A stretch of DNA of 59,083 bases from the IMG/VR virus record IMGVR_UViG_3300042568_000868, positions 1-59,083 of that record. One strand, 5' to 3'. The translations under genes were made by a program, and so were the position numbers. The notes beneath the pieces were generated by a model, which was not told the DNA's origin, ran no database searches, and saw only the letters and a list, made by a program, of their open reading frames with translations. Every line of letters starts with the position of its first letter. Positions within the stretch are counted from its first letter, which is position 1. Below, in pieces: positions 1 to 7,417 of this stretch. Origin of the DNA: a virus.

Positions 1-234
1 AGATGAGTTAGACATATCCTTTGTAACTAGATTAAGTCCATTCATCTCCTGTACATACATTTGATTTATAGTCTTACCTCTATCTATGTCTTGTTTGATG
101 AGGAAACTTCTATATTCTGTAATCCATTGCTCTATCTGAATTCTACTTAATTGTTCTGATTCAGCAATATTATTGTTTCTTGCTTCTAATAGAATATCAT
201 CTATTATTGTATTTAGTGTATGTAATTGAACCAT
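1..234 (-). CDS. Conserved crAss-like virion protein, partial (N-terminal 78 aa)
   Basis: The frame starts with ATG at 232-234 and runs off the left edge of the window without a stop, so only the N-terminus is visible. The visible part is helical and polar and begins MVQLHTLNTIIDDILLEARN. It lies 5 bp downstream of the endolysin stop on the same strand. From memory, similar N-termini occur in a conserved structural protein of crAss-like phages. That link is recall, not a search result. The exact role, such as tail hub or ring, cannot be told from this fragment. Confidence 0.7.
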   Translation of the reverse strand, partial: MVQLHTLNTIIDDILLEARNNNIAESEQLSRIQIEQWITEYRSFLIKQDIDRGKTINQMYVQEMNGLNLVTKDMSNSS

Positions 235-239
235 GATGA

Positions 240-752
240 TTAATTAAAGAATTTCAGTTCGCCTGTAGTAAACAATAAAGCCTCACTCTTCCTTCTGTAT
301 ATAAGCCCTGGAAGTGTTTTTCCTCCAGCCTTTGTCCATGCCATAAAGTTCTTCTCTATAGTAATATTGTCAGCTCCTGCTAATATATTTTTCAATAGAG
401 TGCTTTTCCTTAGAGCGTTTATGCCTACATTATACGAGAATGATATTAAAGCAGATATCTTATCTTCATCTATATTGCCGACTAGCTTAACTACATTTGC
501 TCTGTATTCAGCAAGAGTCTTATTTAGTGCTTCTAAAGCCTCCTCTTTTGTATGAATCTTTGCAAACTTGTATGCGGTAGTTCTAGTAGCCAAACCCTTT
601 AAAGGCTTCTTCTGAGCGTCTAGTATCAGTTCTCCATATCCTTCAGTCCAGAATCCAGCAGGGCACATCTTAGGCTGAGTTCCTATAGTTTTCAAATCTC
701 CATCGTGTAGTGACTCATAGTGAGATACTAATTGTACTAATTTATTTTCCAT
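240..752 (-). CDS. Endolysin, GH24 lysozyme (T4/P21 type)
   Basis: This 170-aa protein is a phage lysozyme that should cleave the MurNAc-GlcNAc bond of peptidoglycan at the end of infection. The active-site arrangement is visible near the N-terminus: E13 in HYESLHDG, C30 in MCPAGFWTEGYG, and T36. This is the E-C-T variant seen in lambdoid P21-like endolysins, in place of the E-D-T triad of T4 lysozyme. A typical C-terminal GLIYRRKSEALLF segment follows. There is no signal peptide, so release should depend on the neighbouring holin. It is the last gene of the lysis cassette, 35 bp after the spanin-like gene. Confidence 0.93.
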   Translation of the reverse strand: MENKLVQLVSHYESLHDGDLKTIGTQPKMCPAGFWTEGYGELILDAQKKPLKGLATRTTAYKFAKIHTKEEALEALNKTLAEYRANVVKLVGNIDEDKISALISFSYNVGINALRKSTLLKNILAGADNITIEKNFMAWTKAGGKTLPGLIYRRKSEALLFTTGELKFFN

Positions 753-787
753 GTGTTATGTATAATCAAATATTTTGTATAAACTAA

Positions 788-1420
788 TTAGTTACCTTTT
801 ATAACCCTCATATCAGTTACCTTTATTAACTCATTACTATTTACTATAGAGTATTTAGTTACATCCTTCTTCCTATAGTCTAGATGTATTAGCCTATCTA
901 GCCACCCCTTGTAATCCTCAACATACTCCCTCGTTGAGTAAACGTATAAATATTGGGAATTGTTTATATCTAGGTTGCAATTTAGTGATCTTTTTTTAAG
1001 TTTTATTGTATATTTTGTATCTTTATTTGGATAAATAGTAGTATCTATGTTAATAGAATCAACTAATTTCACTGTATCTGGTATTTTTACATCAATATTT
1101 GACGTCAGATTGGTTGTAGATACACTAAGAACATCACCAGGCTTATTTCCTTTGATTTTAAGCGACTTTCTCACTGAATCTAACTCATGTATCAGTTTAT
1201 CATTAGAGTCTCTTAAATCGTCTATATTTAGCGTTAGAGCGTAATTATCCTTTATACGTCTCTTCATTATATTCTTATATACTTCAGCATTAGTTTCTGC
1301 TGTATACATTTTTTCTTTCATAGATACATAATTATCATATGAAGCTTTTCCAAAATAACAAAAACCGACTATCGTCAAGATGCCGGCTAATGATAATATT
1401 AATTTAAATTTGTTTAACAT
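788..1420 (-). CDS. Inner-membrane spanin-like lysis protein
   Basis: The 210-aa protein has one N-terminal membrane anchor (about residues 7-24, LILSLAGILTIVGFCYFG). A coiled-coil-like helical stretch follows (about 30-95), then a beta-rich domain. The topology, with a short cytoplasmic start, a single membrane segment and a long periplasmic helix, fits an Rz-like inner-membrane spanin that would help disrupt the outer membrane. The position between the holin-like genes and the endolysin supports a lysis role. No separate outer-membrane lipoprotein partner was recognised. The assignment rests on topology and context, not on a recognised family motif. Confidence 0.6.
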   Translation of the reverse strand: MLNKFKLILSLAGILTIVGFCYFGKASYDNYVSMKEKMYTAETNAEVYKNIMKRRIKDNYALTLNIDDLRDSNDKLIHELDSVRKSLKIKGNKPGDVLSVSTTNLTSNIDVKIPDTVKLVDSINIDTTIYPNKDTKYTIKLKKRSLNCNLDINNSQYLYVYSTREYVEDYKGWLDRLIHLDYRKKDVTKYSIVNSNELIKVTDMRVIKGN

Positions 1421-1425
1421 AGTAG

Positions 1426-1704
1426 TTATTGTTGAACTGTTTCAGTTGGATTACTTTTAATTTTCTTAGTAACGAGCATTCCTGTTCCTAGTGTAGTCAT
1501 TGCTATTGAATTTAACAATAGATCTGAAGAGTTCTCTTTGCTTATAACTACACATACAGTTCCAGTTATGAATCCTAGACATCCAACTATACAGCAAGCA
1601 AAGCCTACTAGAGCGCTTATGGATGACTTCCCATTACTATTGTTTAGAGCTTCTACGAGAGAGAATTCTTTTACGCTCAGTTTTGATTGATTTTCTTGAC
1701 TCAT
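1426..1704 (-). CDS. Small membrane protein with two transmembrane segments, holin-like accessory
   Basis: The 92-aa protein has a polar N-terminal third and two hydrophobic segments, about residues 29-54 (ISALVGFACCIVGCLGFITG) and 61-79. It ends in a short charged tail. It overlaps the 3' end of the upstream holin gene by 68 bp in another frame and lies 5 bp before the spanin-like gene, so it is translated as part of the lysis cassette. Two membrane segments in a lysis cassette suggest a second holin or an antiholin. No family motif was recognised. Confidence 0.65.
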   Translation of the reverse strand: MSQENQSKLSVKEFSLVEALNNSNGKSSISALVGFACCIVGCLGFITGTVCVVISKENSSDLLLNSIAMTTLGTGMLVTKKIKSNPTETVQQ

Positions 1705-2200
1705 TTCTCTTTTCCTTTAATTCTATATTGATTCCAGTCTTTCTCTCCACTTCAGCAGACAGATACTTCCTTATTGCTTTTATTATTCTTAAATCTGGAT
1801 TAACTCTAGATATATGTCCTAATACGCTCCATAAATCAGCAGCGCAAAATAACGACCCAACCACTCTTGTTATATTATCAGAAGACCCAATCATATTCCT
1901 TTCTACCATTGCTACCATAAATATAGCAGACAAATACATAGCTAGTTTAAATGCTGTTTTTGATATACAGATACTGAGTATAAATCTCTTTGTTTTTACA
2001 TTTGCAACTGTAGCCCACATTAAATCTAATAGTGCAGCAGCAAGCACATAATGTATTACCTGTATCCCAGGACCAAGACATGTAGCTAGGAATGTCATTC
2101 CAAGTAAGGCCTTAGACACTGTATAATTAAATATTGAATTTATTTTTGCTATAGATGCTGGAATTATTCCGATTAGCTCTGATAAGAGAGTATTGTTCAT
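1637..2200 (-). CDS. Holin, phage holin 4 (phi29/Cp-1-like) family
   Basis: The 187-aa membrane protein has several hydrophobic segments in its first 130 residues, including GMTFLATCLGPGIQVIHYVL and the ALLDLMWATVANVKTKR turn. It ends in a long, very basic tail. The pattern of membrane helices with a D-x-W motif between helices and a basic C-terminus resembles the holin 4 (toxin secretion/phage lysis) family. It would form the membrane lesion that releases the endolysin. Its 3' end overlaps the next cassette gene by 68 bp. The basic tail (about residues 140-187) is longer than usual. Confidence 0.75.
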   Translation of the reverse strand: MNNTLLSELIGIIPASIAKINSIFNYTVSKALLGMTFLATCLGPGIQVIHYVLAAALLDLMWATVANVKTKRFILSICISKTAFKLAMYLSAIFMVAMVERNMIGSSDNITRVVGSLFCAADLWSVLGHISRVNPDLRIIKAIRKYLSAEVERKTGINIELKEKRNESRKSIKTERKRILSRRSSKQ

Positions 2201-2207
2201 TTCTGTT

Positions 2208-2288
2208 CTATTTTTTTGAATCTGTTATTATGACAGCTATAAATGTAATAATTATAGACATTATTATTATATCCGCTAATTCAACCAT
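2208..2288 (-). CDS. 26-aa single-span membrane microprotein in the lysis cassette
   Basis: A short frame encodes 26 aa: MVELAD, then a continuous hydrophobic stretch (IIIMSIIITFIAVIIT), then DSKK. Its ATG overlaps the last 13 bases of the upstream DUF1353 gene, whose final codons read TGG TTG AAT TAG. It ends 7 bp before the holin start. That tight nesting argues for translational coupling and for a real gene. It could be a minimal pinholin-like or regulatory peptide. It is too short for family assignment. Confidence 0.55.
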   Translation of the reverse strand: MVELADIIIMSIIITFIAVIITDSKK

Positions 2289-2611
2289 TCTTTTATTTGT
2301 TTTTTAATTAAGTAGTAAAATCTAACTGCTACGTAGTATATGTATGATAATTCAAATTTCTTATCTTCTAATAGTTTAAGGAATATTGCGTCAGCCATAT
2401 CTCTATCTATTGGATTGAATTCGCAAAAGAAATCGTGAATCAAACATGGATAATACGTCTTATTTGTATTTATCGCACAAGTGCATCCATCCCATGTGTA
2501 TCCCGTATATATCTTTAGAAACCCATATGAGATAGATCCTTTTTTACACTGAAAATCAATACCAATTAATTCAGGTATGAATAGTTCGTAATCATTTTCT
2601 AGTGTAAACAT
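2276..2611 (-). CDS. DUF1353-like phage protein
   Basis: The 111-aa protein carries the hallmark segments of the DUF1353 phage family: GYTWDGCT near residue 37, CLIHDFFCEF near 56, and a later MADAIFLKLL helix. The conserved H-D pair (residues about 58-60) suggests a metal- or peptidoglycan-linked enzymatic activity, but the function of the family is unknown. Members often sit beside holins and endolysins, as here. Its 3' end overlaps the 26-aa membrane peptide. Confidence 0.75.
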   Translation of the reverse strand: MFTLENDYELFIPELIGIDFQCKKGSISYGFLKIYTGYTWDGCTCAINTNKTYYPCLIHDFFCEFNPIDRDMADAIFLKLLEDKKFELSYIYYVAVRFYYLIKKQIKEWLN

Positions 2612-2613
2612 AA

Positions 2614-2721
2614 CTATCTATTTTTATATCTACTAAGTGCGCACTGCTCGCAATACGTATTGTAACCTATTCCTCTTTCGGAATTCTCATTAGTTGGCTT
2701 GTTACAGTTCTGGCAGCTCAT
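2614..2721 (-). CDS. 35-aa zinc-ribbon-like microprotein
   Basis: The 35-codon frame has two CxxC knuckles, CQNC at residues 3-6 and CEQC at 24-27, separated by 17 residues. This is the spacing of a minimal zinc ribbon. Its start codon lies inside the last 20 bases of the upstream Cys-rich gene, and its stop lies just before the start of the DUF1353 gene, which matches the overlapping style of the operon. The coding call rests on that packing and on the cysteine pattern. Its role is unknown. Confidence 0.5.
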   Translation of the reverse strand: MSCQNCNKPTNENSERGIGYNTYCEQCALSRYKNR

Positions 2722-2920
2722 ATAATTCTAGATTAAAATGAGTTATAGCGTCTTCTTTGGTGTCGCTTTGAAAGCAGCAGCTTTCTGGGTCTCCGCAGTT
2801 ACAATTGCACTCTATTGGACAATAAAATCTTAATTCAGCTTCTAGCAAATCATATCTTTCGAGAGTAGTCTTATCTACGTATTCACCACCAGTGGCGTTT
2901 GCAAATTTCTTGTATAACAT
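2702..2920 (-). CDS. Small cysteine-rich protein (72 aa), unknown function
   Basis: The frame is open further upstream into the adhesin gene, but the better start is the ATG at 2918-2920. It lies a few bases after that gene's stop and is preceded by an A-rich leader. The product begins MLYKKFANATGGEYV and has a dense cysteine cluster in its middle (CPIECNCNCGDPESCC), suggesting metal binding. It ends in LELYELPEL. It sits between the tail-adhesin genes and the lysis cassette. No family was recognised. Confidence 0.65.
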   Translation of the reverse strand: MLYKKFANATGGEYVDKTTLERYDLLEAELRFYCPIECNCNCGDPESCCFQSDTKEDAITHFNLELYELPEL

Positions 2921-2927
2921 ATTGTTT

Positions 2928-4217
2928 TTAATTTTGAACAGTCCAACCTTTATTTGTAGCAATAGATGTATCGCAAGTTCCAGCACCAGGACATCCTGTA
3001 ATTTTAATAGCCTTGCCACTTACAGTAGGAAGTGATGTAAATAAAGCATTTAATGCAGATGCATTCATATTACAATATTGTACATCAACCTGTGGGCTTG
3101 AACCTCCGAAAGCACTTGTAGCGTTTGTCAGTATTATTCCTGTAATTGGGAGTGGAACGGTTGAGTTGCCGCCTATGCTTAATTTACTTAACTTAGCGCC
3201 GATAGTTAGTGATTGAGCTAGATTCTCACATCTATAAAATATATTTGTCCAGTTGCAATCCTGAGTTCTACTTCCCAAAAATTCAAGATTAGTAAGGTGC
3301 TTCAAATTACCACACAAATAGAACATATTTGTACAGTTAGTGTTTTTGTCATTGCCAACACCTGCTGGCAAATGCACCTCGTCTAAAGCAGTATTTGTAT
3401 CAAACATATAAGCAGTAGAGCCTGTTGAGCCCCAATCGCTTGCAGTTATATTGAACGTTCTAACCTTTCCACTATTTGATAAATAATATGTGTATGATGC
3501 AGTTGAACCTCCACTATACAGCGTATCCATTGTACCATTAATCACGCCAGTTCCATATAATGAGTATGTTCTAGATGTAGCAGAACCCATAGCAGGAAAA
3601 TTGAAATCCTCAAAACTCCCGCAATTATATGCGAAATAGTCAGAACTTGTAACGTTGCTTGCATCATAGATATTTACCTTTTTCAAAAATGGGCTTCTAA
3701 GTGGTGATACAGCAACGCCATTGCTGAACATTTGAGAGATATTAACCAATGAAGGTACATTAATTTCCGCCCATGCAACACAGCTATTTTGTTGGGTATA
3801 TTGTGCGCTTGTTTTTGCAACTTTGAAATACTTTATATCCGAACTTGCATTGTAAATGCGAACGGTGTAAGCCCAAACTTTCCACTCAGGAATCCACACA
3901 CCTAACCCGCTACCATTATTTTCTACATAAGTGTGAGATACTTGTGCGGTTAAGTTATTGCCAGCCGTTTGAGTAGTAAATGCTGTTGATACTCCACCTT
4001 CAATAACTCCATCGCCCCAATCAATAGAGTATGTTCCATCTGATGTGGTTTGAATAGCGAATCCATTTACTCCCCCATTATCAATACAGATCATCAATAT
4101 TTCACCAAGTTGAGCTTTGCCACTTATATTTGGAAAGCTATTGCCTTGATATGTTATTCCTATATTACTAATAGTTGGAACCCAGACTCCTCCTATATTT
4201 ATTTTCTGTATAGCCAT
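2928..4217 (-). CDS. Putative tail adhesin with BspA-like leucine-rich repeats
   Basis: The 429-aa protein opens with MAIQKINIGGVWVP and has a DGTYSIDWGDG segment (about residues 59-69) resembling the D-W-G-D-G turn of PKD-like domains. From about residue 150 a run of irregular repeats follows, with N-I-S-Q-M-F-S and N-M-F-Y-L-C-G-N-L-type signatures. This matches BspA/LRR5-type repeats used by gut Bacteroidetes and their phages for surface binding. It is the last of the tail-protein genes before the lysis block, so a receptor-binding role is likely. The domain reading is by eye. Confidence 0.7.
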   Translation of the reverse strand: MAIQKINIGGVWVPTISNIGITYQGNSFPNISGKAQLGEILMICIDNGGVNGFAIQTTSDGTYSIDWGDGVIEGGVSTAFTTQTAGNNLTAQVSHTYVENNGSGLGVWIPEWKVWAYTVRIYNASSDIKYFKVAKTSAQYTQQNSCVAWAEINVPSLVNISQMFSNGVAVSPLRSPFLKKVNIYDASNVTSSDYFAYNCGSFEDFNFPAMGSATSRTYSLYGTGVINGTMDTLYSGGSTASYTYYLSNSGKVRTFNITASDWGSTGSTAYMFDTNTALDEVHLPAGVGNDKNTNCTNMFYLCGNLKHLTNLEFLGSRTQDCNWTNIFYRCENLAQSLTIGAKLSKLSIGGNSTVPLPITGIILTNATSAFGGSSPQVDVQYCNMNASALNALFTSLPTVSGKAIKITGCPGAGTCDTSIATNKGWTVQN

Positions 4218-4218
4218 A

Positions 4219-4695
4219 TTAATTTCTATTCATTACGATTTCGTAAAATAATTCCTCGGTTGAAACCGGGCATTGTTTGTCTGTAAAATCTAATGGTATC
4301 GCCTGCAATTCTTCTATAGTTGTAGCATTTTTGATTGCTTGTATTTTTGCGTATCTCTCATCGCTTCTTTGCATAGTCCACGCAACCGCATTGGTACACT
4401 TTTCATATCCATGATTTTCAAATCCACTCCAAACTGGAGCAGGTAATACGCTATCGAAATTACTATCTATCATTGCTGTATAATTACTAGATACCATCTT
4501 GATTGCCATATCTTTCATTTCTTCCAGTGTGATCGTGCTGATTTTAATTTCGCATCTTAGAATATCTTCTATTGAAGCTCCTTCGTTATTTAAAAGAAAA
4601 TCTATTTGTTCTTCATTTAAAATAATAACGCCTTGAATATTGGACATATCAGCTTCCGTTATAGTAATTCTGTTTTTTAATATGTAGTAATTCAT
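4219..4695 (-). CDS. Small tail-region protein, possible fibre chaperone
   Basis: The 158-aa protein is mixed helical with no signal or membrane segment. It contains ITEADMSNIQGVIILNEEQI near the N-terminus and a helical C-terminal half with ATTIEELQAI. It is placed between two large adhesin-type genes, 1 bp after one and 7 bp before the other. Small proteins between fibre genes are often assembly chaperones, but no chaperone motif is recognised here. Confidence 0.5.
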   Translation of the reverse strand: MNYYILKNRITITEADMSNIQGVIILNEEQIDFLLNNEGASIEDILRCEIKISTITLEEMKDMAIKMVSSNYTAMIDSNFDSVLPAPVWSGFENHGYEKCTNAVAWTMQRSDERYAKIQAIKNATTIEELQAIPLDFTDKQCPVSTEELFYEIVMNRN

Positions 4696-4702
4696 AATTT
4701 AT

Positions 4703-6091
4703 TTAAATAAATACGTTATTAATGTCATTATTGTAAGCACACCTTCCGATCGAGGCCAGTCCTATCCAATTAGAATCATTAGGTACGTTAGGAATAGGTA
4801 ATCCACTTCTTAACTTTGTTTCTGCTAAATTCCAAACCAGCCAAACCTGTGTTCCTATTTTTACTGTTGGATATACTTGCGTATCATTTCCAATGTAGCT
4901 AGCGCAAGGCGTTCCATCTGCTTGTAGTTGCTCTGAAACTGTTGCTGGGCGGACTAGACGAATCGAACAACCATATTTTACGTTTGATGGTGCAATATAT
5001 GTTTCTGCAACATTACTAAAATTTAATACTTTAACGTAATCTGTAGAAAATACATAATCTTTAATTTGAAAAAGTCCGTATGCTTTCAAATAACTAAAAC
5101 TACCATCATCTAGTCGCATTCCACCCGCTCTAATTTCCATACTAAATAAGTTGACAGCATTAGAATTAGGCGGAAGCCAATAATCACTATTAGTAGACTT
5201 CATTCTACTAAGCGGTGCAAAATTAGTCAATAGATAATTAAAATCAGCAAGTAAGGGAACGGTCCAGTCATCACTACTTGTTATACTATTGGTTCCTGAT
5301 CCTTGAGTTGCATACCAGTTATACAGATAACCATATTTCATAGTCTTCTGTACAAAGTTATACTGATAACTAGATATGAATACATTATTCATATCATTAT
5401 TATAAGCGCATCTAGCACCAAAATTTGCAGTACCCCACGTAGCATTATCTGAGATATAGGTTATATCAGTTCCACCTCTATATTTAGTCTCTGCTAAATT
5501 GCAACCAAGCCATACTTGTGTGCCAATTTTTACAGTAGGGTATTGTAGTCCATCATTACCTATATATGGATCACAGGCACTTCCATCAATTTGCAACTGT
5601 TCATTTACGGTGGCTGCACGAACCAATCTGATTGCGAGCCCCATTGATTTTCCACCAGTAGCATCACCAAATCCGCCATTAGCTCCATTGTTATATATCA
5701 TGAAGTAGTAAGTCTGTGCTGCATAATACTCCCACATACGAAATTGATATCTTAAAGAACTAAATACACCATCACCATTTTGTCTAAACCCAGATCCTCT
5801 AAAGTTTAGATTATATATATTTAAAGCTCCTACATTGCCTTCCCAATAAATAACTCCATCTTCTTTAAGCCTAGCTCCTATATTACTTTGACCACCTGCA
5901 TCATAATTAACTAATGTAGTTGTATCTCTATTTGCTACAGCTCCTTGAGGAACCGACCATCCAACGTTAGACATTGCTAGCGGAATTATACTAGCATTTC
6001 CAGTACCTTCTATCACATAGTAGTTATATAGGTATCCATATTTAACTACTGGAAGTCCTGCAGATAGACCCATGTATCTTCTTCCTACCAT
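4703..6091 (-). CDS. Tail adhesin with two FISUMP (Fibrobacter paralogous) domains
   Basis: The 462-aa protein contains an internal duplication. Each half has a YGYLYN motif (about residues 18-24 and 253-259), a W-x-V-P segment, a GxRxxDGxF or GSGFRQNGDG turn and a SxGLAIRLVR-type strand. Each then ends in YPTVKIGTQVWL...NLAETK...CAYNNDxNNVFI. These are signatures of the Fibrobacter succinogenes major paralogous (FISUMP) domain, which has a C-type-lectin-like fold and is common in surface proteins of Bacteroidales and their phages. It likely binds a host surface glycan or protein. The gene overlaps the next fibre gene by one base at position 6091. Confidence 0.75.
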   Translation of the reverse strand: MVGRRYMGLSAGLPVVKYGYLYNYYVIEGTGNASIIPLAMSNVGWSVPQGAVANRDTTTLVNYDAGGQSNIGARLKEDGVIYWEGNVGALNIYNLNFRGSGFRQNGDGVFSSLRYQFRMWEYYAAQTYYFMIYNNGANGGFGDATGGKSMGLAIRLVRAATVNEQLQIDGSACDPYIGNDGLQYPTVKIGTQVWLGCNLAETKYRGGTDITYISDNATWGTANFGARCAYNNDMNNVFISSYQYNFVQKTMKYGYLYNWYATQGSGTNSITSSDDWTVPLLADFNYLLTNFAPLSRMKSTNSDYWLPPNSNAVNLFSMEIRAGGMRLDDGSFSYLKAYGLFQIKDYVFSTDYVKVLNFSNVAETYIAPSNVKYGCSIRLVRPATVSEQLQADGTPCASYIGNDTQVYPTVKIGTQVWLVWNLAETKLRSGLPIPNVPNDSNWIGLASIGRCAYNNDINNVFI

Positions 6092-7407
6092 TATTCTTGA
6101 ACCTTATACATTATTGAAACATCACAAGTAGTTGAACTAGTGAATGAATATAAATAAGACAACTCAACTCTTTTGTTCTGAGGAACATCAATTGGATCTA
6201 TTTGCATCATAAAATATGTATACGTTACAGCTCCTACAGTATTATTACCGGTAGAAGGCACGAACGTTACATCAGCAGCCTTTAAGTTCTTTATTATAAG
6301 GGCTTTATTTATATCATCATATACCGGAGGATTTGTTGGAAAATCTACCAATACCGTATTTCCACTTGCGTAATTGCTTGTATACTTAGATAATTGATTT
6401 GCTATATTTGGAGTTATTGTAGCTCCAGTCGTAGCAATGAATGACGTGTTTACTGCGGCTGATGTATCTATCCATATGCTCTCATTATACAATGGGGCTG
6501 AATCACCAATATGCACTTCATTTAAATACGTCTTAGACACTTTTTTCCAATATGATACAACTGTATCCCAAATTAAAAAGTAGTCTGCATTTAGAGGAAT
6601 AGTCTTTTCTATTGAGGTATTTACATCATGTAGTTCATTTAATTCAAAACCACTATTTGGATTTACAAATATAGCTCCATTGTTTGTACTATTCAATGCA
6701 ATACCAACTATAACACCATGATTTGGAGCTACGGGTCGTGTCATTGTCAAACCGCCTTCCGTTGTAGCGGATAGATATAGTTTAGCTCCATCAGTAAATG
6801 TAGATGTATTGAAATTGTTTACGGTGCCAAATACAGTAACGAATCCTTGATGGTTGTTGCTTATGGTTTCAGTACAAACCCCTATAACATAGCTCGTTTG
6901 CTCATTTGTGGCTATTGCTTTAGTAGCTGTTGGTCTATTGCCTTGAGCGCCACTAATGTAGACTACATCTCCATCATTTAGTTGTGATCCTGTCTTATTA
7001 ACTACACGAACATACATTTCAAGTCCATTTTGTAGTATAACTCCGTTTCCTAAAACAGTAGATAAAACTTTGTATGTCTCATCATAGTACATAGATCCAG
7101 CTATAGATGGAGTTGGCGGAGTAGATTGAAATTCTACTACATCTGGCCTTAATACTTCTTCAGCATGATCATGGGCTGATGGAGTATATGTAGATGGTTT
7201 ATTTAGTATTTGAGCCTCTCCACTAGTAGCATTCCAATCTGAATTAACTTTAACGTTTGATTTCCATATGCCATCTAAAGAGTGAGTATACTCTATTCCA
7301 GTGATATTATCATGCCATATAGTCCCAATAGAATATCCACTTGCTATATTTTCATTTATAGTAGGAGTTATATCGCTAAATACTTTTGGTTGAATTTTCT
7401 TTATCAT
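6091..7407 (-). CDS. Tail fibre protein with SDWNATSG-type motif
   Basis: The 438-aa protein is beta-rich. It contains SDWNATSGEAQILNKPST (about residues 56-73), a motif found in many phage fibre and baseplate proteins just before a shaft region. A TPSAHDHAEE segment and long stretches of alternating polar and hydrophobic residues follow. It is one of five consecutive fibre or spike genes on this strand. The C-terminal domain beginning near residue 300 may carry the binding tip. It is assigned to the tail by motif and context, and the exact position in the virion is unknown. Confidence 0.75.
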   Translation of the reverse strand: MIKKIQPKVFSDITPTINENIASGYSIGTIWHDNITGIEYTHSLDGIWKSNVKVNSDWNATSGEAQILNKPSTYTPSAHDHAEEVLRPDVVEFQSTPPTPSIAGSMYYDETYKVLSTVLGNGVILQNGLEMYVRVVNKTGSQLNDGDVVYISGAQGNRPTATKAIATNEQTSYVIGVCTETISNNHQGFVTVFGTVNNFNTSTFTDGAKLYLSATTEGGLTMTRPVAPNHGVIVGIALNSTNNGAIFVNPNSGFELNELHDVNTSIEKTIPLNADYFLIWDTVVSYWKKVSKTYLNEVHIGDSAPLYNESIWIDTSAAVNTSFIATTGATITPNIANQLSKYTSNYASGNTVLVDFPTNPPVYDDINKALIIKNLKAADVTFVPSTGNNTVGAVTYTYFMMQIDPIDVPQNKRVELSYLYSFTSSTTCDVSIMYKVQE

Positions 7408-7417
7408 ATTGATTTTG

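Noticed and set aside
1623-2051. 142-codon plus-strand frame opposite the holin
   Set aside because: It is antisense to overlapping lysis genes that have clear features, with no independent support.
4703-6091. Variable protein of a diversity-generating retroelement
   Set aside because: The two FISUMP copies differ at all kinds of bases, not only at adenines of a template, and no reverse transcriptase or template repeat is seen in the window.
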